A DNA stretch of 64,000 bases from Ulva prolifera (lineage: Eukaryota; Chlorophyta; Ulvophyceae; Ulvales; Ulvaceae), in assembly GCA_023078555.1 (NCBI GenBank), contig CM041199.1:9739315-9803314 (forward strand), written 5' to 3'. Below are positions 14,271 to 28,434 of this stretch, one piece after another (position 1 is the stretch's first letter; every line of letters begins with the position of its first letter). The notes under the pieces are model-generated. The model searched no databases. It saw nothing but the letters and a program-made list of their open reading frames with translations, and had not been told where the DNA came from. Made by a program: the position numbers and the translations under genes.

Positions 14271-15477
14271 CTGGACATTGACCTCCATTCTGGACATTGA
14301 CCTCCATGCTGGACATTGACCTCCATTCTGGACATTGACCTCCATTTTCGACATTGACCTCCGTTCTGGACATTGACCTCCATTTCCGACATTGACCTCC
14401 ATTCTGGACATTGACCTCCATGCTGGACATTGACCTCCATTCTGGACATTGACCTCCATTCTGGACATTGACCTCCATTTTCGACATTGACCTCCATTCT
14501 GGACATTGACCTCCATTCTGGACATTGACCTCCATTTCCGACATTGACCTCCATTCTGGACATTGACCTCCATTTTCGACATTGACCTCCATTCTGGACA
14601 TTGACCTCCATGCTGGACATTGACCTCCATTCTGGACATTGACCTCCATTCTGGACATTGACCTCCATTTTCGACATTGACCTCCATTTTCGACATTGAC
14701 CTCCATTCTGGACATTGACCTCCATGCTGGACATTGACCTCCATTCTGGACATTGACCTCCATTCTGGACATTGACCTCCATTTTCGACATTGACCTCCA
14801 TTCTGGACATTGACCTCCATGCTGGACATTGACCTCCATTCTGGACATTGACCTCCAGGACGGGTGAGACGGACATTGACCTCCATTCATGACATTAAAC
14901 TACATTTCCGACATTGACCTCCATTCTGGACATTGACCTCCATTTTCGACATTGACCTCCATTCTGGACATTGACCTCCATGCTGGACATTGACCTCCAT
15001 TCTGGACATTGACCTCCAGGACGGGTGAGACGGACATTGACCTCCATTCATGACATTAAACTACATTTCCGACATTGACCTCCATTCTGGACATTGACCT
15101 CCATTTTCGACATTGACCTCCATTTTCGACAATGACCTCCATTCTGGACATTGACCTCCATTTCCGACATTGACCTCCATTCTGGACATTGACCTCCATT
15201 TTCGACATTGACCTCCATTCTGGACATTGACCTCCATGCTGGACATTGACCTCCATTCTGGACATTGACCTCCATTCTGGACATTGACCTCCATTTTCGA
15301 CATTGACCTCCATTTTCGACATTGACCTCCATTCTGGACATTGACCTCCATGCTGGACATTGACCTCCATTCTGGACATTGACCTCCATTCTGGACATTG
15401 ACCTCCATTTTCGACATTGACCTCCATTCTGGACATTGACCTCCATGCTGGACATTGACCTCCATTCTGGACATTGA

Positions 15478-16998
15478 CCTCCAGGACGGGTGAGACGGAC
15501 ATTGACCTCCATTCATGACATTAAACTACATTTCCGACATTGACCTCCATTCTGGACATTGACCTCCATTTTCGACATTGACCTCCATTTTCGACAATGA
15601 CCTCCATTCTGGACATTGACCTCCATTTCCGACATTGACCTCCATTCTGGACATTGACCTCCATTTTCGACATTGACCTCCATTCTGGACATTGACCTCC
15701 ATGCTGGACATTGACCTCCATTCTGGACATTGACCTCCATTCTGGACATTGACCTCCATTTTCGACATTGACCTCCATTTTCGACATTGACCTCCATTTC
15801 CGACATTGACCTCCATTCTGGACATTGACCTCCATTCTGGACATTGACCTCCATCCTGGACATTGACCTCCATTCTGGACATTGACCTCCAGGACGGGTG
15901 AGACGGACATTGACCTCCATCCTAGACATTGACCTCCATTCTGGACATTGACCTCCAGGACGGGTGAGACGGACATTGACCTCCATCCTGGACATTGACC
16001 TCCATTCTGGACATTGACCTCCAGGACGGGTGAGACGGACATTGACCTCCATTCATGACATTGACCTCCATTTCCGACATTGACCTCCATTCTGGACATT
16101 GACCTCCATACTGGACATTGACCTCCATTCAGGACATTGACCTCCATTCTGGTCATTGACCTCCATTCTGTACATTGACCTCCATTTTCGACATAGACCT
16201 CCATTCTGGACATTGACCTCCATGCTGGACATTGACCTCCATTCTGGACATTGACCTCCATTCTGGACATTGACCCCCATTCTGGACATTGACCTCCATT
16301 CTCGACATTGACCTCCATCTGGACATTGACCTCCATTCTGGACATTGACCTCCATCTGGACATTGACCTCCATTCTCGACATTGACCTCCATTCGGGACA
16401 TTGACCTCCATGCTGGACATTGACCTCCATGCTGGACATTGACCTCCATTTTCGACATTGACCTCCATTTCCGACATTGACCTCCATTCTGGACATTGAC
16501 CTCCATTTTCGACATTGACCTCCATTCTGGACATTGACCTCCATGCTGGACATTGACCTCCATTCTGGACATTGACCTCCATTTTCGACATTGACCTCCA
16601 TTCTGGACATTGACCCCCATACTGGACATTGACCTCCATTCTGGTCATTGACCTCCATTCTGTACATTGACCTCCATTTCCGACATTGACCTCCATTCTG
16701 GACATTGACCTCCATTTTCGACATAGACCTCCATTCTGGACATTGACCTCCATTTCCGACATTGACCTCCATTCTGGACATTGACCTCCATTTTCGACAT
16801 AGACCTCCATTCTGGACATTGACGTCCATGCTGGACATTGACCTCCATTTTCGACATTGACCTCCATTCTGGACATTGACCTCCATACTGGACATTGACC
16901 TCCATTCTGGACATTGACCTCCATGCTGGACATTGACCTCCATTCTGGACATTGACCTCCATTCTGGACATTGACCCCCATTCTGGACATTGACCTCC
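15478..16998 (+). repeat. Third partial copy of the long duplication (offset 4,688 bp from copy B)
   Basis: The variant order from about 15478 to 16998 matches 10790-12310, including the marker (15519 against 10831), the triple 28-mer block and the paired 18-bp monomers. The copies part near 16998, where this one has TTTCCGA and the other has TTCTGGA. A local change of order near the left edge (TGCTGGA against TTCTGGA before the 28-mer) sets the left limit. Confidence 0.75.
15880..16039 (+). repeat. 66-bp block (three 28-mers)
   Basis: Copy of the block at 11192 (offset 4,688 bp). Confidence 0.87.
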
Positions 16999-18996
16999 AT
17001 TTCCGACATTGACCTCCATTCTGGACATTGACCTCCATTTTCGACATTGACCTCCATTCTGGACATTGACCTCCATTCTGGACATTGACCTCCATGCTGG
17101 ACATTGACCTCCATTCTGGACATTGACCTCCATTTTCGACATTGACCTCCGTTCTGGACATTGACCTCCATTTCCGACATTGACCTCCATTCTGGACATT
17201 GACCTCCATGCTGGACATTGACCTCCATTCTGGACATTGACCTCCATTCTGGACATTGACCTCCATTTTCGACATTGACCTCCATTCTGGACATTGACCT
17301 CCATGCTGGACATTGACCTCCATTCTGGACATTGACCTCCATTTTCGACATTGACCTCCATTCTGGACATTGACCCCCATACTGGACATTGACCTCCATT
17401 CTGGACATTGACCTCCATACTGGACATTGACCTCCATGCTGGACATTGACCTCCATTCTGGACATTGACCTCCATTCTGGACATTGACCCCCATTCTGGA
17501 CATTGACCTCCATTTCCGACATTGACCTCCATTCTGGACATTGACCTCCATTTTCGACATTGACCTCCATTCTGGACATTGACCTCCATTCTGGACATTG
17601 ACCTCCATGCTGGACATTGACCTCCATTCTGGACATTGACCTCCATTCTGGACATTGACCTCCATTCTGGACATTGACCTCCATTTTCGACATTGACCTC
17701 CATTCTGGACATTGACCTCCATTCTGGACATTGACCTCCATTTTCGACATTGACCTCCATTTTCGACATTGACCTCCATTTCCGACATTGACCTCCATTC
17801 TGGACATTGACCTCCATTTTCGACATTGACCTCCATTCTGGACATTGACCTCCATGCTGGACATTGACCTCCATTCTGGACATTGACCTCCATTTTCGAC
17901 ATTGACCTCCATTCTGGACATTGACCCCCATACTGGACATTGACCTCCATTCTGGTCATTGACCTCCATTCTGTACATTGACCTCCATTTCCGACATTGA
18001 CCTCCATTCTGGACATTGACCTCCATTTTCGACATAGACCTCCATTCTGGACATTGACCTCCATTTCCGACATTGACCTCCATTCTGGACATTGACCTCC
18101 ATTTTCGACATAGACCTCCATTCTGGACATTGACGTCCATGCTGGACATTGACCTCCATTTTCGACATTGACCTCCATTCTGGACATTGACCTCCATACT
18201 GGACATTGACCTCCATTCTGGACATTGACCTCCATGCTGGACATTGACCTCCATTCTGGACATTGACCTCCATTCTGGACATTGACCCCCATTCTGGACA
18301 TTGACCTCCATTTCCGACATTGACCTCCATTCTGGACATTGACCTCCATCTTCGACATTGACCTCCATTCTGGACATTGACCTCCATTCTAGACATTGAC
18401 CTCCATGCTGGACATTGACCTCCATTCTGGACATTGACCTCCATTTTCGACATTGACCTCCGTTCTGGACATTGACCTCCATTTCCGACATTGACCTCCA
18501 TTCTGGACATTGACCTCCATGCTGGACATTGACCTCCATTCTGGACATTGACCTCCATTCTGGACATTGACCTCCATTCTGGACATTGACCTCCATTCTG
18601 GACATTGACCTCCATGCTGGACATTGACCTCCATTCTGGACATTGACCTCCATTCTGGACATTGACCCCCATTCTGGACATTGACCTCCATTTCCGACAT
18701 TGACCTCCATTCTGGACATTGACCTCCATCTTCGACATTGACCTCCATTCTGGACATTGACCTCCATTCTAGACATTGACCTCCATGCTGGACATTGACC
18801 TCCATTCTGGACATTGACCTCCATTTTCGACATTGACCTCCGTTCTGGACATTGACCTCCATTTCCGACATTGACCTCCATTCTGGACATTGACCTCCAT
18901 GCTGGACATTGACCTCCATTCTGGACATTGACCTCCATTCTGGACATTGACCTCCATTCTGGACATTGACCTCCATTCTGGACATTGACCTCCATT

Positions 18997-19075
18997 CTGG
19001 ACAGGACATTAATTGACCTCCATTCTGGACATTGACCTCCATTCTGGACATTGACCTCCATTCCGACATTGACCT
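18997..19075 (+). repeat. Irregular junction with a 9-bp insertion and a shortened monomer
   Basis: Around 18997-19016 the regular GGACATTGACC becomes GGACAGGACATTAATTGACC, a 9-bp insertion that resembles a slipped copy of GGACATT and is unlike anything else in the window. About 50 bp further on a monomer reads CCATTCCGACATTG, one base short. This marks the switch from the type-I variant set to the TTCTCGA-rich set, so it may be a recombination junction; an assembly join is the other possibility. Confidence 0.7.
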
Positions 19076-19094
19076 CCATTCTGGACATTGACCT

Positions 19095-19985
19095 CCATTC
19101 TGGACATTGACCTCCATGCTGGACATTGACCTCCATTCTGGACATTGACCTCCATTCTGGACATTGACCTCCATTTTCGACATTGACCTCCATTCTGGAC
19201 ATTGACCTCCATGCTGGACATTGACCTCCATTCTGGACATTGACCTCCAGGACGGGTGAGACGGACATTGACCTCCATTCATGACATTAAACTACATTTC
19301 CGACATTGACCTCCATTCTGGACATTGACCTCCATCCTGGACATTGACCTCCATCCTGGACATTGACCTCCATTCTGGACATTGACCTCCATCCTGGACA
19401 TTGACCTCCAGGACGGGTGAGACGGACATTGACCTCCATTCATGACATTGACCTCCATTTCCGACATTGACCTCCATTCTGGACATTGACCTCCATACTG
19501 GACATTGACCTCCATTCAGGACATTGACCTCCATTCTGGACATTGACCTCCATTCTGTACATTGACCTCCATTTCCGACATTGACCTCCATTTTCGACAT
19601 TGACCTCCATTCTGGACATTGACCTCCATTCTCGACATTGACCTCCATTCTGGACATTGACCTCCATTCTCGACATTGACCTCCATTCTGGACATTGACC
19701 TCCATGCTGGACATTGACCTCCATTCTGGACATTGACCTCCATTCTCGACATTGACCTCCATTCTCGACATTGACCTCCATTCGGGACATTGACCTCCAT
19801 TTCCGACATTGACCTCCATTCTGGACATTGACCTCCATTCTGGACATTGACCTCCATTCTGGACATTGACCTCCATTTTCGACATTGACCTCCATTTTGG
19901 ACATTGACCTCCATACTGGACATTGACCTCCATTCGGGACATTGACCTCCATTCTGGACATTGACCTCCATTCTGGACATTGACC
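19095..19985 (+). repeat. TTCTCGA-rich module, copy 1
   Basis: The order of variants matches 21021-21911 at an offset of 1,926 bp. The markers are only 1,907 bp apart at the right end (20082 and 21989) because copy 2 lost one TACTGGA monomer. A third, shorter copy starts near 30640 (offset 11,398 bp; markers 19285 and 30683) and parts near 31250. Confidence 0.75.
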
Positions 19986-20214
19986 TCCATACTGGACATT
20001 GACCTCCATGCTGGACATTGACCTCCATTCTGGACATTGACCTCCAGGACGGGTGAGACGGACATTGACCTCCATTCATGACATTAAACTACATTTCCGA
20101 CATTGACCTCCATTCTGGACATTGACCTCCATTTCCGACATTGACCTCCATTCTGGACATTGACCTCCATTCTGGACATTGACCTCCATCATGGACATTG
20201 ACCTCCATTCTGGA

Positions 20215-20308
20215 CATTGACCTCCGGGACGGGTGAGACGGACATTGACCTCCATCCTGGACATTGACCTCCATTCTGGACATTGACCTCCAGGACGGGT
20301 GAGACGGA
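20215..20308 (+). repeat. 66-bp block (two 28-mers, first with CCGGGACGGG)
   Basis: The first 28-mer has G in place of A after the core (CTCCGGGACGGG near 20224), a change I saw only here. A TCATGGA monomer lies just upstream. Confidence 0.82.
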
Positions 20309-21020
20309 CATTGACCTCCATCCTGGACATTGACCTCCATTCTGGACATTGACCTCCATTCTCGACATTGACCTCCATTCTGGACATTGACCTCCATGCT
20401 GGACATTGACCTCCATTCTGGACATTGACCTCCATTCTCGACATTGACCTCCATTCTCGACATTGACCTCCATTCGGGACATTGACCTCCATTTCCGACA
20501 TTGACCTCCATTCTGGACATTGACCTCCATTCTGGACATTGACCTCCATTTTCGACATTGACCTCCATTCTGGACATTGACCTCCATTCTAGACATTGAC
20601 CTCCATGCTGGACATTGACCTCCATTCTGGACATTGACCTCCATTTTCGACATTGACCTCCGTTCTGGACATTGACCTCCATTTCCGACATTGACCTCCA
20701 TTCTGGACATTGACCTCCATGCTGGACATTGACCTCCATTCTGGACATTGACCTCCATTCTGGACATTGACCTCCATTTTCGACATTGACCTCCATTCTG
20801 GACATTGACCTCCATTCTGGACATTGACCTCCATTCTGGACATTGACCTCCATTTCCGACATTGACCTCCATTCTGGACATTGACCTCCATTTTCGACAT
20901 TGACCTCCATTCTGGACATTGACCTCCATGCTGGACATTGACCTCCATTCTGGACATTGACCTCCATTCTGGACATTGACCTCCATTTTCGACATTGACC
21001 TCCATTTTCGACATTGACCT

Positions 21021-21911
21021 CCATTCTGGACATTGACCTCCATGCTGGACATTGACCTCCATTCTGGACATTGACCTCCATTCTGGACATTGACCTCCAT
21101 TTTCGACATTGACCTCCATTCTGGACATTGACCTCCATGCTGGACATTGACCTCCATTCTGGACATTGACCTCCAGGACGGGTGAGACGGACATTGACCT
21201 CCATTCATGACATTAAACTACATTTCCGACATTGACCTCCATTCTGGACATTGACCTCCATCCTGGACATTGACCTCCATCCTGGACATTGACCTCCATT
21301 CTGGACATTGACCTCCATCCTGGACATTGACCTCCAGGACGGGTGAGACGGACATTGACCTCCATTCATGACATTGACCTCCATTTCCGACATTGACCTC
21401 CATTCTGGACATTGACCTCCATACTGGACATTGACCTCCATTCAGGACATTGACCTCCATTCTGGACATTGACCTCCATTATGTACATTGACCTCCATTT
21501 CCGACATTGACCTCCATTTTCGACATTGACCTCCATTCTGGACATTGACCTCCATTCTCGACATTGACCTCCATTCTGGACATTGACCTCCATTCTCGAC
21601 ATTGACCTCCATTCTGGACATTGACCTCCATGCTGGACATTGACCTCCATTCTGGACATTGACCTCCATTCTCGACATTGACCTCCATTCTCGACATTGA
21701 CCTCCATTCGGGACATTGACCTCCATTTCCGACATTGACCTCCATTCTGGACATTGACCTCCATTCTGGACATTGACCTCCATTCTGGACATTGACCTCC
21801 ATTTTCGACATTGACCTCCATTTTGGACATTGACCTCCATACTGGACATTGACCTCCATTCGGGACATTGACCTCCATTCTGGACATTGACCTCCATTCT
21901 GGACATTGACC
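21021..21911 (+). repeat. TTCTCGA-rich module, copy 2
   Basis: This is the partner of 19095-19985. Differences are one base near 21480 (TTATGTA against TTCTGTA) and the loss of one TACTGGA monomer near the right end. The 28-mer just downstream reads GGGTGGGACGG near 21960, an A-to-G change I saw in no other 28-mer. Confidence 0.72.
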
Positions 21912-22121
21912 TCCATGCTGGACATTGACCTCCATTCTGGACATTGACCTCCAGGACGGGTGGGACGGACATTGACCTCCATTCATGACATTAAACTACA
22001 TTTCCGACATTGACCTCCATTCTGGACATTGACCTCCATTTCCGACATTGACCTCCATTCTGGACATTGACCTCCATTCTGGACATTGACCTCCATCCTG
22101 GACATTGACCTCCATTCTGGA

Positions 22122-22281
22122 CATTGACCTCCAGGACGGGTGAGACGGACATTGACCTCCATCCTGGACATTGACCTCCATTCTGGACATTGACCTCCAG
22201 GACGGGTGAGACGGACATTGACCTCCATCCTGGACATTGACCTCCATTCTGGACATTGACCTCCAGGACGGGTGAGACGGA
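22122..22281 (+). repeat. 66-bp block (three 28-mers) followed by TTCCCGA
   Basis: Both spacers begin with TCCTGGA. The monomer after the block is TTCCCGA rather than TTCATGA, as also after the blocks at 26180 and 27431. Confidence 0.85.
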
Positions 22282-22509
22282 CATTGACCTCCATTCCCGA
22301 CATTGACCTCCATTTCCGACATTGACCTCCATTCTGGACATTGACCTCCATTCTGGACATTGACCTCCATGCTGGACATTGACCTCCATTCTGGACATTG
22401 ACCTCCATTCTGGACATTGACCTCCATTTCCGACATTGACCTCCATTCTGGACATTGACCTCCATTCTGGACATTGACCTCCATCCTGGACATTGACCTC
22501 CATTCTGGA

Positions 22510-22669
22510 CATTGACCTCCAGGACGGGTGAGACGGACATTGACCTCCATCCTAGACATTGACCTCCATTCTGGACATTGACCTCCAGGACGGGTGAGAC
22601 GGACATTGACCTCCATCCTGGACATTGACCTCCATTCTGGACATTGCCCTCCAGGACGGGTGAGACGGA
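22510..22669 (+). repeat. 66-bp block (three 28-mers)
   Basis: The spacers carry TCCTAGA and TCCTGGA. The third unit has CATTGCCCTCC near 22646, a private change in the core. Confidence 0.85.
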
Positions 22670-23182
22670 CATTGACCTCCATTCATGACATTGACCTCCA
22701 TTCTCGACATAGACCTCCATTCTGGACATTGACCTCCATTTCCGACATTGACCTCCATTCTGGACATTGACCTCCATTTTCGACATAGACCTCCATGCTG
22801 GACATTGACCTCCATTCTGGACATTGACCTCCATTCTGGACATTGACCTCCATTTTCGACATTGACCTCCATTCTGGACATTGACCTCCATTCTGGACAT
22901 TGACCTCCATTCTGGACATTGACCTCCATTTCCGACATTGACCTCCATTCTGGACATTGACCTCCATTTTCGACATTGACCTCCATTCTGGACATTGACC
23001 TCCATGCTGGACATTGACCTCCATTCTGGACATTGACCTCCATTCTGGACATTGACCTCCATTTTCGACATTGACCTCCATTTTCGACATTGACCTCCAT
23101 TTCCGACATTGACCTCCATTCTGGACATTGACCTCCATTCTGGACATTGACCTCCATCCTGGACATTGACCTCCATTCTGGA

Positions 23183-23342
23183 CATTGACCTCCAGGACGG
23201 GTGAGACGGACATTGACCTCCATCCTAGACATTGACCTCCATTCTGGACATTGACCTCCAGGACGGGTGAGACGGACATTGACCTCCATCCTGGACATTG
23301 ACCTCCATTCTGGACATTGACCTCCAGGACGGGTGAGACGGA
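23183..23342 (+). repeat. 66-bp block (three 28-mers)
   Basis: The spacers carry TCCTAGA and TCCTGGA. The block sits at the left edge of the type-I island in domain II. Confidence 0.86.
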
Positions 23343-25380
23343 CATTGACCTCCATTCATGACATTGACCTCCATTTCCGACATTGACCTCCATTCTGGAC
23401 ATTGACCTCCATTCTGGACATTGACCCCCATTCTGGACATTGACCTCCATTCTGGACATTGACCTCCATCTGGACATTGACCTCCATTCTGGACATTGAC
23501 CTCCATCTGGACATTGACCTCCATTCTCGACATTGACCTCCATTCGGGACATTGACCTCCATGCTGGACATTGACCTCCATGCTGGACATTGACCTCCAT
23601 TTTCGACATTGACCTCCATTTCCGACATTGACCTCCATTCTGGACATTGACCTCCATTTTCGACATTGACCTCCATTCTGGACATTGACCTCCATGCTGG
23701 ACATTGACCTCCATTCTGGACATTGACCTCCATTTTCGACATTGACCTCCATTCTGGACATTGACCCCCATACTGGACATTGACCTCCATTCTGGTCATT
23801 GACCTCCATTCTGTACATTGACCTCCATTTCCGACATTGACCTCCATTCTGGACATTGACCTCCATTTTCGACATAGACCTCCATTCTGGACATTGACCT
23901 CCATTTCCGACATTGACCTCCATTCTGGACATTGACCTCCATTTTCGACATAGACCTCCATTCTGGACATTGACGTCCATGCTGGACATTGACCTCCATT
24001 TTCGACATTGACCTCCATTCTGGACATTGACCTCCATACTGGACATTGACCTCCATTCTGGACATTGACCTCCATGCTGGACATTGACCTCCATTCTGGA
24101 CATTGACCTCCATTCTGGACATTGACCCCCATTCTGGACATTGACCTCCATTTCCGACATTGACCTCCATTCTGGACATTGACCTCCATTTTCGACATTG
24201 ACCTCCATTCTGGACATTGACCTCCATTCTGGACATTGACCTCCATGCTGGACATTGACCTCCATTCTGGACATTGACCTCCATTTTCGACATTGACCTC
24301 CGTTCTGGACATTGACCTCCATTTCCGACATTGACCTCCATTCTGGACATTGACCTCCATGCTGGACATTGACCTCCATTCTGGACATTGACCTCCATTC
24401 TGGACATTGACCTCCATTTTCGACATTGACCTCCATTCTGGACATTGACCTCCATGCTGGACATTGACCTCCATTCTGGACATTGACCTCCATTTTCGAC
24501 ATTGACCTCCATTCTGGACATTGACCCCCATACTGGACATTGACCTCCATTCTGGTCATTGACCTCCATTCTGTACATTGACCTCCATTTCCGACATTGA
24601 CCTCCATTCTGGACATTGACCTCCATTTTCGACATAGACCTCCATTCTGGACATTGACCTCCATTTCCGACATTGACCTCCATTCTGGACATTGACCTCC
24701 ATTTTCGACATAGACCTCCATTCTGGACATTGACGTCCATGCTGGACATTGACCTCCATTTTTGACATTGACCTCCATTCTGGACATTGACCTCCATACT
24801 GGACATTGACCTCCATTCTGGACATTGACCTCCATGCTGGACATTGACCTCCATTCTGGACATTGACCTCCATTCTGGACATTGACCCCCATTCTGGACA
24901 TTGACCTCCATTTCCGACATTGACCTCCATTCTGGACATTGACCTCCATTTTCGACATTGACCTCCATTCTGGACATTGACCTCCATTCTGGACATTGAC
25001 CTCCATGCTGGACATTGACCTCCATTCTGGACATTGACCTCCATTTTCGACATTGACCTCCGTTCTGGACATTGACCTCCATTTCCGACATTGACCTCCA
25101 TTCTGGACATTGACCTCCATGCTGGACATTGACCTCCATTCTGGACATTGACCTCCATTCTGGACATTGACCTCCATTTTCGACATTGACCTCCATTCTG
25201 GACATTGACCTCCATTCTGGACATTGACCTCCATGCTGGACATTGACCTCCATTCTGGACATTGACCTCCATTCTGGACATTGACCTCCATTTTCGACAT
25301 TGACCTCCATTCTGGACATTGACCTCCATGCTGGACATTGACCTCCATTCTGGACATTGACCTCCAGGACGGGTGAGACG
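23343..25380 (+). repeat. Type-I island inside domain II
   Basis: The segment carries the variants that define 1-19 kb: TTCTGGT/TTCTGTA near 23.80 and 24.56 kb, CATAGACC monomers, CATTGACGTCC near 23.97 and 24.73 kb, and paired 18-bp monomers near 23.47-23.51 kb. It is flanked by modules that lack them. This fits a copy of domain I placed here by long-range copying or unequal exchange. Confidence 0.65.
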
Positions 25381-26179
25381 GACATTGACCTCCATTCATG
25401 ACATTAAACTACATTTCCGACATTGACCTCCATTCTGGACATTGACCTCCATCCTGGACATTGACCTCCAGGACGGGTGAGACGGACATTGACCTCCATT
25501 CATGACATTGACCTCCATTTCCGACATTGACCTCCATTCTGGACATTGACCTCCATACTGGACATTGACCTCCATTCAGGACATTGACCTCCATTCTGGA
25601 CATTGACCTCCATTCTGTACATTGACCTCCATTTCCGACATTGACCTCCATTTTCGACATTGACCTCCATTCTGGACATTGACCTCCATTCTCGACATTG
25701 ACCTCCATTCTCGACATTGACCTCCATTCTCGACATTGACCTCCATTCGGGACATTGACCTCCATTTCCGACATTGACCTCCATTCTGGACATTGACCTC
25801 CATTCTGGACATTGACCTCCATTCTGGACATTGACCTCCATTTTCGACATTGACCTCCATTTTGGACATTGACCTCCATACTGGACATTGACCTCCATTC
25901 GGGACATTGACCTCCATTCTGGACATTGACCTCCATTCTGGACATTGACCTCCATACTGGACATTGACCTCCATGCTGGACATTGACCTCCATTCTGGAC
26001 ATTGACCTCCAGGACGGGTGAGACGGACATTGACCTCCATTCATGACATTAAACTACATTTCCGACATTGACCTCCATTCTGGACATTGACCTCCATTTC
26101 CGACATTGACCTCCATTCTGGACATTGACCTCCATTCTGGACATTGACCTCCATCCTGGACATTGACCTCCATTCTGGA

Positions 26180-26339
26180 CATTGACCTCCAGGACGGGTG
26201 AGACGGACATTGACCTCCATCCTGGACATTGACCTCCATTCTGGACATTGACCTCCAGGACGGGTGAGACGGACATTGACCTCCATCCTGGACATTGACC
26301 TCCATTCTGGACATTGACCTCCAGGACGGGTGAGACGGA
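26180..26339 (+). repeat. 66-bp block (three 28-mers) followed by TTCCCGA
   Basis: Both spacers carry TCCTGGA. The block is repeated at 27431 (offset 1,251 bp). Confidence 0.86.
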
Positions 26340-27430
26340 CATTGACCTCCATTCCCGACATTGACCTCCATTTCCGACATTGACCTCCATTCTGGACATT
26401 GACCTCCATACTGGACATTGACCTCCATTCAGGACATTGACCTCCATTCTGGACATTGACCTCCATTCTGTACATTGACCTCCATTTCCGACATTGACCT
26501 CCATTCTGGACATTGACCTCCATTTTCGACATTGACCTCCATTCTGGACATTGACCTCCATTTCCGACATTGACCTCCATTCTGGACATTGACCTCCATT
26601 TTCGACATTGACCTCCATGCTGGACATTGACCTCCATTCTGGACATTGACTTCCATTCTGGACATTGACCCCCATTCTGGACATTGACCTCCATTTCCGA
26701 CATTGACCTCCATTCTGGACATTGACCTCCATTTTCGACATTGACCTCCATTCTGGACATTGACCTCCATTCTGGACATTGACCTCCATGCTGGACATTG
26801 ACCTCCATTCTGGACATTGACCTCCATTTTCGACATTGACCTCCATTCTGGACATTGACCTCCATTTCCGACATTGACCTCCATTCTGGACATTGACCTC
26901 CATTTTCGACATTGACCTCCATTCTGGACATTGACCCCCATACTGGACATTGAGCTCCATTTTCGACATTGACCTCCATTATGGACATTGACCTCCATTC
27001 TGGACATTGACCTCCATTCTGGACATTGACCTCCAGGACGGGTGAGACGGACATTGACCTCCATTCATGACATTAAACTCCATTTCCGACATTGACCTCC
27101 ATTCTGGACATTGACCTCCATTCTGGACATTGACCTCCATACTGGACATTGACCTCCATTCTGGACATTGACCTCCATTTTCGACATTGACCTCCATTCT
27201 GGACATTGACCTCCATTCTGGACATTGACCTCCATTCTGGACATTGACCTCCATCTGGACATTGACCTCCATTTTCGACATTGACCTCCATTCTGGACAT
27301 TGACCTCCATACTGGACATTGACCTCCATTCGGGACATTGACCTCCATTCTGGACATTGACCTCCATTCTGGACATTGACCTCCATACTGGACATTGACC
27401 TCCATCCTGGACATTGACCTCCATTCTGGA

Positions 27431-27590
27431 CATTGACCTCCAGGACGGGTGAGACGGACATTGACCTCCATCCTGGACATTGACCTCCATTCTGGACATT
27501 GACCTCCAGGACGGGTGAGACGGACATTGACCTCCATCCTGGACATTGACCTCCATTCTGGACATTGACCTCCAGGACGGGTGAGACGGA
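27431..27590 (+). repeat. 66-bp block (three 28-mers) followed by TTCCCGA
   Basis: Copy of the 26180 block. Confidence 0.86.
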
Positions 27591-28434
27591 CATTGACCTC
27601 CATTCCCGACATTGACCTCCATTTCCGACATTGACCTCCATTCTGGACATTGACCTCCATACTGGACATTGACCTCCATTCAGGACATTGACCTCCATTC
27701 TGGACATTGACCTCCATTCTGTACATTGACCTCCATTTCCGACATTGACCTCCATTCTGGACATTGACCTCCATTTTCGACATTGACCTCCATTCTGGAC
27801 ATTGACCTCCATTTCCGACATTGACCTCCATTCTGGACATTGACCTCCATTTTCGACATTGACCTCCATGCTGGACATTGACCTCCATTCTGGACATTGA
27901 CTTCCATTCTGGACATTGACCCCCATTCTGGACATCGACCTCCATTTCCGACATTGACCTCCATTCTGGACATTGACCTCCATTTTCGACATTGACCTCC
28001 ATTCTGGACATTGACCTCCATTCTGGACATTGACCTCCATGCTGGACATTGACCTCCATTCTGGACATTGACCTCCATTTTCGACATTGACCTCCATTCT
28101 GGACATTGACCTCCATTTCCGACATTGACCTCCATTCTGGACATTGACCTCCATTTTCGACATTGACCTCCATTCTGGACATTGACCCCCATACTGGACA
28201 TTGAGCTCCATTTTCGACATTGACCTCCATTATGGACATTGACCTCCATTCTGGACATTGACCTCCATTCTGGACATTGACCTCCAGGACGGGTGAGACG
28301 GACATTGACCTCCATTCATGACATTAAACTCCATTTCCGACATTGACCTCCATTCTGGACATTGACCTCCATTCTGGACATTGACCTCCATACTGGACAT
28401 TGACCTCCATTCTGGACATTGACCTCCATTTTCG

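Larger units (their letters stand above)
1..18996 (+). repeat. Array domain I: long segments with TTCTGGT / CATAGACC / GACGTC variants
   Basis: This part has widely spaced markers (CATTAAACT at 921, 1386, 4080, 7672, 8137, 10831, 14893, 15054, 15519). It also has a private set of monomer variants: TTCTGGT followed by TTCTGTA, the second-position change CATAGACC, and CATTGACGTCC. The same ordered strings recur at many places, so the domain grew by copying blocks of tens to hundreds of monomers rather than single units. No gene is visible in it. Confidence 0.8.
18997..26040 (+). repeat. Array domain II: TTCTCGA-rich modules plus a type-I island
   Basis: Markers lie at 19285, 20082, 21211, 21989 and 25402. 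Modules near 19.44-20.08, 21.37-21.99 and 25.50-26.04 kb are rich in TTCTCGA and TTTTGGA monomers, and each starts after a 28-mer and a TTCATGA monomer. Between about 23.34 and 25.38 kb the variant set returns to type I (TTCTGGT, CATAGACC, CATTGACGTCC). No gene is visible. Confidence 0.7.
26157..28322 (+). repeat. 1,251-bp tandem duplication
   Basis: About 26157-27071 recurs at 27408-28322 with an offset of 1,251 bp, running from the triple 28-mer block to the CTCC marker. The TTCCCGA, CATTGACTTCC and CATTGAGCTCC monomers are shared. One difference I can see is CATCGACC near 27934 where the first copy has CATTGACC. Confidence 0.78.
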
